Assembly (NCBI GenBank): GCA_030248295.1
Contig: JASANH010000209.1
Span: forward strand, 620,001-684,000
Length of the DNA: 64,000 nt
Direction of reading: 5' to 3'
From: Mesodorylaimus sp. YZB2_4
Taxonomy: Eukaryota; Nematoda; Enoplea; Dorylaimida; Dorylaimidae
The notes beneath the pieces are model-generated. The model saw only the letters and a program-made list of their open reading frames with translations, ran no database searches and was not told the DNA's origin. A program made the position numbers and the translations under genes. Positions within the stretch are counted from its first letter, which is position 1, and each line of letters begins with the position of its first letter. Of the stretch, positions 43,971-54,400 are shown in pieces.

Positions 43971-44563
43971 CGATTATTCACCAGATGCAAATTGCCACGA
44001 TGATCACCATTATCTCTGAGAGAGCCCTTGCTTCTGCATGTAGAAATAAATGCTATCATAGCGAGAGAAGCGAAAGTGCTCCTGTTGTGCAGGTGATAAG
44101 CGCGGCGGGTTTAACACTTCCTGGTTCGATTCTCTTCTCGAGTAAAGCTTTTGGACTTTTTTGAGCGAAACGCAAAGATTTCATACTGTACTGTTCTGTA
44201 TTTTAGACCTTTACAATTGCATGCCCTGGATACTCAACGTTTTCTTTAGCATAGCTTAAATTTTCGGCCCATCGCTTAAGTGAGACGAGGTACAAGATTT
44301 GGGCAGGCATTCATAAGGCGGGCATCAAATCACGCCTCGCTACGCCTTATTGATTACGCCTTGACGACCACATAACTTGTTCAAACAGCCCGACTTATTT
44401 CCTTTAAGGTGCCTGCCAGTTGCGACGGAAGTGACCTTTTTTTTCAAGCGCATTTTTTTCCGTAGCATCAATTTCAAGTACAAAAACCGCCAAATTCAAG
44501 TTTGATCAATTTCTCACATTTTTTATCGCTTGTTTATCTTCCTTCTTTTCTTTGTGACCTTGA
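43971..44563. other. non-coding stretch
   Basis: No gene or delimited repeat recognised. Confidence 0.4.
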
Positions 44564-45165
44564 AGGCTCGTTTATACTCGCTACGCTGCCGCTGGCGTAG
44601 CGCGTACAGCGTCACGGAGCGTAGCAGGGAGACGTTTACACTTCTGCGCGTAGGTCCGCGCGTAGAGACCTGCGCGCGTAGAAAACGGAATACTGCGGCC
44701 GCAGGAAGGTGGCGTAGGGCAGTTTCCCCGACTTCTGTGCGGGCTGCTGTCGTCATCGATAGGAATTTCGTGCGTTCTTGATAATAAATAGATATTTCTG
44801 CTCCAGGAATTTATGTTTTGTTAGCGATAAAAAAATGGAAATGTCTACCAGTTGAACGATAACGACAGTTATTACAATTTTGAGGCGAAGACGGCGTCAA
44901 AGAAAAACGCGAATTTATGTTGGAGGCATCAACCTTCGACGATCACTGGAAGGCGAATTTCGGAATCTTATAATGCCAATGAGAACAATATTTGTTGATG
45001 ATCATTTTAATTATTTTCGGATGTCCGCGTCCCGATTTGACGAACCGTTTATACTTCGTCTGCCGCTGCATCGCTACGACATTCGGCGGCAGTTCGCATA
45101 GTCGTAGTACAGTACCCCGCGAAACTATACTTTACCCTGTGTGCGTAGCGAGTATAAACGAGCCT
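44564..45165. mobile_element. 602-bp MITE with TGA target duplication
   Basis: Perfect 23-bp inverted ends begin AGGCTCGTTTATACTCGCTA. TGA flanks both sides (44,561-63 and 45,166-68). A 3-bp duplication fits the PIF/Harbinger group. Interior sequence is rich in CGTAGCG-like words and has no transposase. The same terminus appears alone at 50,899-50,914. Confidence 0.75.
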
Positions 45166-45168
45166 TGA

Positions 45169-46460
45169 TAAACCAAGCAATATATTGTGTAAGCGAATAG
45201 AAAGGAAAATTGGCACCAATCTAGGTGCTGCTATTTCCTGTTCGATCTCACCCTCTCAGCTTAGCTGCTTTACCTACATGCATCCTAAGTAGTCGAATAC
45301 CACTGTACAACGCGTAATTCTCAAAACAAAAAACATCCGCACACTAGCTCCCGCAATGAGTGAAGGCATACTTCTCCTGTTACGATTAGTGCCTTCCACA
45401 AGCAAAACTTGACGATTTTCACAACGAAGACAATAATAGGCAAAATCCACAGCAGCTTTATATTTTTTAAATAAATGTGTCTATTTTTTTTCCTATTCTT
45501 CTATTTTTTTTTACTCAATATATTGTAATATTATTTTTTTTGTTTTAATTTTAAATTTTCATTTTTTCATTCTCCTTATTCTTTTCTCTCTCCACTGCAC
45601 ACCTATATTTTACTCATACAACAATAGAACCCTACAGAAAGACGACTTCACAAAAAGCTCCTTGTACTCACTATGCGGTAAGATGTACCTCGCTCTTTCT
45701 GTCAGAAGTTTCAGCCTTCTGAGCAGTGATTTCCACAGGTCAACCATCTCATTCTCCTCCTCGTAATCTACCCTCGCAAACCATATGCACCTCTGTGCTG
45801 ATTGCACAATTAAGTTTGCTATTGAGGTGGCAAACTTGTTGGACGAACCTACTTTCCCGAATTCCCAATGCTCCATATTCCGTGTCAATTTTTGTCTTCA
45901 GTTTGGCCAATGAATTTTTTTCTTTCTTTCACCAAGAATGCCGGCTTTTCTGTCTGGCTAGCCTCGTTATGTCAGTGATTCTTTTGCTTTGGCAACCTGT
46001 TCCCTGCTCAAGCGCGTGTTTTGGACTTCGAGCAAGACATGAGCCCATCGATTGCCACCTAGGCCAAGCCAGTAGATTTTGAAAAAAAAATGAAAAAGGT
46101 TGACACCAGGTTACTCTTGCTGCACCTCGGTGTGCGTATAAGACAATACGCTTTAGCCGTAAGAACAACAGGCAGGTATAAGCTGACTTGCCAACAGTTG
46201 GCGGCCCCAAATCCCGTCCAACCCAGTTTCTCAACATTCAAGGCTGGTTTTTGGATCCAATCATGCCACGTTTGGCTACAAAATCTCTCGTAGAACAATT
46301 ATGTTGACCCCACTGTTTGCACGGTTCTTCGACTACGCTTGTTAATCTCGTATTTTTCTGTGGCGCATGCAAATTAGCCGGGTGCACTACAGTAGGGTAT
46401 ATAAGGAGCGATCGTTTTATCGATCTCCGCTTTATCGCTCGTCCTCGACGTTTTGCTATT
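45169..46460. other. T-rich low-complexity tract and unassigned sequence
   Basis: 45,470-45,600 is a T-rich tract. Minus-strand frames at 45,610-45,888 and 45,929-46,298 have protein-like composition and could be fragments of an old retroelement, but I find no catalytic motif. Confidence 0.35.
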
Positions 46461-46467
46461 TCCGTGA

Positions 46468-47194
46468 GTGTATTTTATTTCCGAGTCGCGAAGCCGAATG
46501 GGAAGTTGCCCTGAGAGAATTTATTTAACTTATTCATGGTTTAACATCCGAGCCCCAGACAATATATTTTATGTTCTATTCAAAAGCGAAAACGATGAAG
46601 TAGCTGCAATCTCGCAGCCTCATATTACCTTGTGGTGCACACTTCCCGAAGGCCACTATAACAAGGTGACCGATTTGCTTGAGACCATGGAAAAACAAAT
46701 GAAAGAGCAGCACCCTTGGCTAGCTGATCAACTGCCTGTAAAATTCCAGTTTGACGAAATACTAAACCGAGTCCTAATTTCTCTGACACATCCCGCTGAT
46801 GATATGCAGTTATCCAAGGCAATGGCCTACATGTTTGGTTATGACGTGGACAGCTTTGAGGATATTTCGGATGACCCCGGCCTAGCACCTCACGCACCCG
46901 ACATGAGAGCTGGTGTTGTTAGTCTTTACGTCTACTGTACTCTGACTTGGTCGAACATACTATTGTGGGGGACACAGTGGCACCCCTCTTACACACAGTG
47001 GCAGTGCAAAGCAACTTTGGCGATATCGTGGACAAAGTGTTCCAGACTCCTCATTATGCGCCTGTTCTGACAAAGGACTTTGACACGACAGAAATTGAAA
47101 TAAAGACGGATAAAAATCGTGTTTTGAACATTCAATTCGGCAAGAGTATTGTCAAACTACACTTCCGTCGCCGCAGAGCAGGTATTTTTCTATA
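46468..47194 (+). pseudogene. virion-type protein of a Polinton/Maverick-like element, frameshifted
   Basis: The frame 46468-47070 carries SQPHITLWCTLPEGHY and APDMRAGVVSLYVYC; its natural continuation (VEHTIVGDTVAPLLHTVAV ... FGKSIVKLHFRRR) is in another frame from 46,947. A small indel near 46,935 therefore breaks the gene, and the N-terminal part is also missing. I recall this arrangement from a widespread animal protein family found in Polinton-like elements next to the F54H12.2/F54H12.3-type genes, where it is thought to be structural. The family name is from memory, not from a search. Confidence 0.55.
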
Positions 47195-47267
47195 AAGTTC
47201 GTGTTCTTCTTGTGTTGCATTATATCTGTTTATTGCTGTCGCAGAGAGTAGCTGGAAATCATGAATT

Positions 47268-47612
47268 ATGACAACCCTGCCTTTTGGTGCTCATTATCGT
47301 CAGCAAGCTGTGCAAAGCGGTGACGGGCTGGATGGATTACGTGGATCACCCGACCAACGTGGTGCTGGTCTGGGTAGCTGGTTGAAATGCCTCTTTAGCA
47401 TGGCTGTACCAGTGCTGAAACAAGCAGCGAAAACTACAGCGAGACGCGTGGGCAAGCAGGCGCTCCCAGCTATTGGACGAGTGGCTGCTGATGTATCGAG
47501 TGGAAAGGACTTCAAGCAATCCTTTCTCAGTCGAGGCAAAGAAGCGGCATCAAATGTTCTGAATGAAACTGCTGCAAATGGACTCCAAAGTGGCAGTGGA
47601 TTGGGTGTTTGA
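47268..47612 (+). CDS. small basic virion-like protein (Polinton/adintovirus type)
   Basis: A 114-aa open frame with a Gly-rich N terminus (SGDGLDGLRGSPDQRGAGLG), then a hydrophobic/basic segment (WLKCLFSMAVPVLKQAAKTT, ARRVGKQALPAIGRVAAD) and a helical basic end (FKQSFLSRGKEAASNVL). This resembles the small membrane-active or core proteins of Polinton-like and adenovirus-like particles. It sits just after the broken virion-type gene and before a fragment of a further one, so gene order supports the family. It is probably a fossil, although this frame is open. Confidence 0.5.
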   Translation: MTTLPFGAHYRQQAVQSGDGLDGLRGSPDQRGAGLGSWLKCLFSMAVPVLKQAAKTTARRVGKQALPAIGRVAADVSSGKDFKQSFLSRGKEAASNVLNETAANGLQSGSGLGV

Positions 47613-47725
47613 CCACTCAGAACAACTATTAGATTGCCTATAAAAAGGAAAACTAAATCTAGAAAGAACAGTGCAGTCAAAAGGCGTCGCCTAGTAAAGT
47701 CGGATATCTTTAGTCAGTGAACAGA

Positions 47726-47935
47726 ATGAAGCGTTTTATCGATTCCCATTCCATAGCAAGCATCAAGAGTGAATTGGATTTATTTTCTATTCCAACAACT
47801 CAGGTGGCTATAACGTTCATTTTGTGATGTTATCCACACTAGCAATACAGTCACCAATGAGGGACCTTATGAATTTCGTATTCCCGCTGATTCGAATTTT
47901 GATCAAGATCAAGACCTGCCTGTGACAAGCTGGAA
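47726..47935 (+). pseudogene. start of a further Polinton-like gene, truncated
   Basis: The ATG at 47,726 opens MKRFIDSHSIASIKSELDLF, which resembles the start of F54H12.2-type proteins, but the frame is lost within ~35 codons. A related-looking stretch continues in another frame to ~47,935, where a poly-G run begins. Confidence 0.4.
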
Positions 47936-48426
47936 AATCTGGGGGGGGGGGGAGGAAGGGGCAAAAACTTAATGTTGAAGTTACAAGAAAAAGGATAGAG
48001 CCTTCAAATGATGAAAGTTTGGTATAAAGTTCATGAAAGCAAAATAAAGACCATCAGTCGATAGAGCACATTTTTCTCTACAAAATTGTCGCTGACATGA
48101 ATAATCGTTATCGCTAAAAATTTCGAGGAAAATCTCCTCGAAGCGGCAATTCCGCAAAAAACAATTCGGCAAGCGTGCGTGCAATGGGGCCCTTACAGTA
48201 CGCTGCTTCGAATTGGCGCGCTACCATAATATAGCGTTTGCACTCATACTCGTTTCATGGAGTACTAGACACTCTTGCGTAGAATTGCAAAAAATGTAAA
48301 CAAGGAATTTGCAGAACAGAAGTTGCGTTGGGGCGTGAAAAAACTGGAATTATCTTTTGTCCGAGCAGCAATTAATTGTTAATTTTTCTCTTTTTCTATT
48401 CTGTTCTTTTTAATTTACTCTGTGTC
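47936..48426. other. region upstream of TRPM
   Basis: Poly-G run at 47,941-47,952, then AT-rich sequence. A promoter or 5' UTR exon of the TRPM gene should lie here or further up; no TATA or initiator stands out. Confidence 0.35.
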
Positions 48427-51400
48427 ATGGCGAAAGCATCGTTCCGAGTAAGCTTGTTTATGATCCTCTGTTTTAATGCGATTTTGTCGATTTTTTATGA
48501 TTTTTCGCAGGAAGCTGTCAAACGGCGCATGTTTTTTGATCGATTTGAAAAGAGGGAATGCATACATTTTAAAGAAGCCGGAGAAGATCCATCACGGTGA
48601 GCGCAAATTTTGAATTCTGAGAAATTTCTGACGATCTTGTGCAAGATTTTTCATTACTTGGTGAATTTTTGTTTTCTGAGCCAATTGTGTGAGGTTGTGA
48701 CTGTCACTAGGCTTGTTTGCGCTAGTTTCCACCAAGTGGCGTTTCACTAATCGGATGATTCTGGTCATTTTTTAGGTGCAAATGCGGTCGCAAGAAATTA
48801 GAGCATAGTAAGGTGAAGGAAGGACAGGGACCACGTCCGACTGGTGATTGGAATCTGGCCACGTCCACTCGCGCTTTTCCAACTGACGCGTACGGCGTTA
48901 TCGAATTTCAAGGCGATCCGCAACACGCGTTGAAAGCGCAGGTAAAACGTTTTTGCGTTTTTGCTCTATGACTTTTACTTCCTACTTCCTAGTTGTATTT
49001 TTTCAGTTTATTCGTCTCAGTTTTGATACGGATCCGCGTATGATTATGAAATTATTCGAAGAAATTTGGGAAGTTGAACGCCCGAAAATGGTGATTTCTG
49101 TGCACGGTGGATTCGACGATTTCAAATTGCAACCTAAAATGGCTCGAGCGTTTCAACAAGGTTTGATTAAAGCGGCGAAAACGACTGGTGCTTGGGTGAT
49201 TACTACTGGTCTAAATATGGGTATGCATCAGTGCTTTTTTAGAGTTCTTGATAATGATCGGTGGATTTTCAGGTGCAACGCAATACGTCGCTAACGCTTT
49301 GGCTGCTGCTCGAAAGCAATCGTCGGGAAAAAAAATAATCTCTATCGGCATCGCACCGTGGGGCATTTTACGAAATGCGGACGAATTCGCAGCGGCTGGT
49401 CATCATTCGGCGTTCAATTACCATCCTCGTGCCCATTATTTGGGCAGTTACTACGCCACGCTCAACGATCAGCACTCTTACTTCTTGCTGGCCGATAATG
49501 GAACGTTTGGTCGCTACGGCGCCGAAATGGTTTTGCGTCGTCGATTCGAAGAATATTTGTCGCAGCAAACTATGAGCACGGCCAACAAAGAAATTCCTGT
49601 CGTTGCCGTCATTTTAGAAGGCGGTGTGACGGCTATTCGAACCGCCCTGGATTACTTGACTAGCGATCCTGTCATTCCTATTGTGGCGTGCGAAGGAAGC
49701 GGGGGTGCGGCCGATTTGTTAGCCCAAGTGAACAGGCATATGACCGAGACTGAAACGTAAGTAATCGCGTGTTTTAACACACGAAAGGGCAATGAAGGCA
49801 GTTTCTTCCTCAACCTGAGCCAGGTTTGACCAAGACACAAGCAAAACAAGTCACAAGTCGACAAGGTACTCGCGTTCCACCAAAATGCTGGCAGCTCCCA
49901 GTGTTTCAAAACTGAGGGTGCACTAGCAACTTGGTTTCATGAACTTACAAGCTCTCAGAAAAAGTGGGCGGAGACTCGTAACTTGCGTAGAATTTTTTGG
50001 AGTCTGCTGGTTTTCATCCATTCGCCTTTGGCTTTTTGCGATGGATTCCTTTCTTTTCGTCTTGGCATGTCAGCGATGACTGGGTCCCCGATCGGTGCCC
50101 CTGCGCGCTCTGTACCTGCGTTTTTGCACAAAAAGTTAGTTTCTGCAAAAACCCAGGGGTCAATTTCTATCGATTCTAAAAGTCGACGATCGCCTCTAGA
50201 ATTTAGAGCGGTGCAGGTTTTGTGGCTGAATCCGGAACATGGAGTAAAAATTACGATTTTGATTTTGATTCGTATTTCCTCATTTTCCGAACCTAGTTTT
50301 TCAATTTTAAAGAGCACTCTACAGTGTATACTGCTCAAATCACTGGCCATGTCTGATTTATGGGTCAGATGTGCCGTCCGGCAATGTAAACAGTCGATTA
50401 ATCGTCTTAACCAACTGATCAACCAATAAGATCGATCAGATCACTTGAACCATTTCATTGATCAGGTGATCGATCGGTCAATTGATGATTGACTTACTTA
50501 TTAGTATGATTGGTCGATCGATCGTATCAAGTAGTTCAGCTGATCATATCGATCACCCCATCATACCAAGCGGATTGATCAGCCGGTCATCCGCCTTTTT
50601 CTGGGCGCCAATTGATCAGTCATTCTCATGAGATTATTTCATGATTTTTATTCGTATAGGTTTAATCGATTCTTATCGGCTGTATGTCATCAATATTTTC
50701 GAATTGTCTCTTATCGATCAAAACTACTTTAGCAAACCAATTGGGCATATTATTGTCACATCGTTTTGTTTTCGTGTGTCTCTGATCACATGGGATCTTT
50801 TCAGGCATACGGCTCCAGAGGCAGTGTAAACACCCTTTCCTTCACAGAGTGGCAGCGAACTCTGTTCTGAGCGCGAAGTCACAGAGAGCACGGTGGCCAG
50901 TATAAACGAGCCTTGAGCCTCCCACCCCTGGCGTACAAGGCGCAGAGAGAAGTTGACCAAGTTCTGAGAAGGCCAGAGTTCAACCCAGTCTGCCAAGCAA
51001 ACTGACACACGCCTCAGATCGCTACGCCACCAAGGCGACGATTTAGACTGATATTGGTTTGTTATAAGAATTAGCGCGGCAATTCAAATTGGAATAGTGA
51101 TTTGTGGCGTTTAATTACTTAATCTGTCTATTCTGCAAAAGACCCACATGTGATTTTTTTTAAGCAAACTCTTTCGCTTTAGGCCATATAACGCCGAATT
51201 TGAGCAGCAAATAAAAACGAATATTCGTTATCAAATTAATTCTCAATTGAATTCTCGTGACTTGCAACACGTGTATTATTTGTTGAAAATGTGCGGATTC
51301 CATCATAAATGCGTAAGTTATCGTAGTTTTTATGCGCTGACAAATAGTCCAATTTTGGAAATGACCTTAGATTACGGGATTTCGATTGAGCGAGGATATT

Positions 51401-54400
51401 CAACAAGATATCGATCATTCGATCCTGACAGCATTGCTTACTCGACGAGGATTGACATTTTCGGATCGGCTAACTCTGGTATTAGCTTGGAAACGAGCCG
51501 ATATCGCTCGCACTGACGTGTTCGTACGTGGCCACGAATGGTCAGCGAAAGAATTGGATGACGCTATGATGGAAGCGTTGATTTATGATCGAGTCGATTT
51601 TGTTGATTTACTTCTGCAAAATGGATGTTTAATGGATAAATTCTTGACAGTAAAAAGGTTGGAAGAATTGTACAATACGGTGAGTATAATTCGTATATGT
51701 TGAATTTTACATTCTAGAATCGTGCTATTTCATTTTACAGACTCGAGGACCGCAATCATCAATTTTTCAATTCGTTATGAAACAAGTTGGTCGAAAACGA
51801 CGCGGGCCGTACACTTTGAAAGACATCGGGTTGGCGGTGGAGCAACTTATCGGCGGCTCCTTTGTCTCTCCATACACGCAGCAAGATTTTGGTAAAGTCG
51901 ATCGATGCAAGAAGACGCAACCGTTTCCTAAGCCGTTCAATGATCTCTTGATTTGGGCAGTTTTTAAGAACAGGAAGGATATGGCCATTTGTTTTTGGCA
52001 GCACGGAGAAGACGCTATGGCAAAAGTAAGTGGTGTTCAACTCCATCTTTTATAGCGTCTCAGGCGTGAAAAGGGCGCAAGTGAATACCGAACAGTCACT
52101 GTCATACAAAACTATGTCGAAGAAATACATGAGCGTAAACGCGAAATCGAAAACACACACACTAAATTCAATGTGGCGTCAAAATCAAATAGGCACTGTC
52201 TTTTGAACTGCATAACGTTAATTCAGTCATCTCAAAAACTGTAGTTATGATCAAGACCCCTCAAATAATGAATCTGATTTCTGTTATCATAGTCGGCGAC
52301 GATGCGATGAATTCGCTCCGCACATTCTCGATAATGCCGGCGTCCTGGTGGAGGTTGATGACCAGCGACGTACTGCTCAATTTTTGTTTCGTTTAAATTC
52401 TGCTCTTGTCTCAAGGAGGCGATAAATTTAAATATCGTTGGATGATGTTCCCCGAACAATTCCAAAAATCCGCGGTTCCAACCTTCCACTGAGTTGTTTG
52501 TCTTCGCTTGACCACTGGTTATTACCTCGTGTCAGTTCCAGAGTTCGACTGGAAATATTGAATTACGCCTCACTCCTCGCCGATTTTGTCTACCGACCCA
52601 CGTGTCCTCAAAGTACGACGGGCTGCGCCTCTACGGGCAAATGATCGGATACTGTAATTCCTCGAAGGCATCGACGACGTCAGGTGGCGTAACAAACGCT
52701 AGAGCTGCCAACATTCTCATTTGGAGCGCAAAATCTTCATCATTTGCGTGTCGTGTTTGCAATCCCGTTGCTTGAGTTCGGCGCCATCCAGGGTCGACCG
52801 TACCGGCCGTACCGTACCGCCGTACAGGGGGGTGGTACGGTACGGTACGGGTACGGCACTGAAAATAGGCCGGTACGGCCGTACCGAATTTTATAATATT
52901 TTGTGTGTAATTCAGCGCTCGGGTACATTCCTTTGCTTCAAAGCGGCAAAGTTTTATGAAGAGGAAATGAATCTAGCAGCTGTGAGTTTATACTCCCAAA
53001 CTAGTGTTAGATAAGCGATTTGAAAAAGTGACCAAAATTTCAATCATTTGCTCGCAGAGCATCGTGTCTCATAGTCCTAACGCTAGTAGCTGAGTTTGGG
53101 GCTGTGATCCTTGTGAATTCTACTCAGTGCTGCTAAAAATGCTGTGTTGTTGAATTGAAATGTGGTCATTCATGGAGTCGCTGTTGCTGAATTTGAGGCG
53201 CCTGTCATGCTACAGTTTCCTACATGAAAGACTAAAGCTGGACGTATAGTTCGATGCGATGCGTCAAATAAGCGTGCGATACTGCACCTTTTTACATTGT
53301 CAGTTGATCCAAAAGTGCCGCATCGCACGCTTATTTGACGCATTGCATCGAACTAGACTTTGGGCTTAAATTCCTTGCCTTCAATTTTTCGAAGCGCTGG
53401 TTAGGGAGCCCATAAGTTGATTAAATTCTAACAGATATTTTCCGCAAGGTTCTCTCATCCCTCCCTCTCTTAATTCAAAAATTTTGTTGGCATCTTTGTG
53501 CAAGACATCGAAACAGGAGGCTTCTGGATCTCCAGTATGAGCATGGATCACCGAGCGTCGCGGCACAGATTTATAACACGGTCTCGTATCATTGTATCTA
53601 GTTGTAGGTCATGAGTTGATATCTAGTCTTTAAGCATATAGGTACAGTAGCATGATGGAGCCAAAGGATTTCTAGGAATCGAATCTGCGATATCAAAGGA
53701 GTGGAGTCCGCTAATATAAAACCTTTTGAAAAATATTTTCAAATTTTTTTGGCTGCTAAGATGGAGTTTTTTATCAGCACGGTTCGGTACGGCCGTACCA
53801 GGCCGCAGGTACGGGCACGGTCAAAAAAGTCGGTACGGTCGACCCTGGGGCGCCATACACACTGCGAGAAATGGAAAAAGCATCCTTGGCGTGCTGCATT
53901 GGGAAACTGCGAGGCAAAGCTGTTGATTGCTGCAAGCTCGAAATTGGTCATTATCCATTGCGGATTCAAATTCGGATTTAAATTTCTCAACTCGCCCAGA
54001 AGACGCGTATTTGTCGCTTCAGTCTTATCTGGCAATAAAGCAAATACTGATGGAATGACGTAATGATAATGAACTCCGTGAATCGTAAACAACTGCTCAA
54101 ATAAAGGAGTTGCCGTTTTGAAAGTACCATCCGCCAACCAATTACGTACTTCTTGCCAGCAACTTCAAATTGCGTTGTGTAGAAAAAACAAGAGTTCGAT
54201 TTGGACCCTGACCGATATCTCGTTGCAGGAACGGCTCACCAGCCAAAGTTTGTTGATATTCAGGGGGTAACCAGTTGCTCGAGTGAATGAGGGTTTGTTG
54301 GAGCAGCAAGAATATCTCTGCGAATGCGTTGAGCAGCTTTCTTCAAATATGGTATCGAGGGCAATTGACCTTGAACAGCGGCTGACAAACCAATTTTGGA

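Noticed and set aside
45610-46298. Minus-strand ORFs resembling a retroelement end
   Set aside because: No catalytic motif and several breaks; too weak to name.
47941-47952. Poly-G run as a functional G-quadruplex
   Set aside because: Single homopolymer run; several such runs occur in the window and may be assembly-sensitive.
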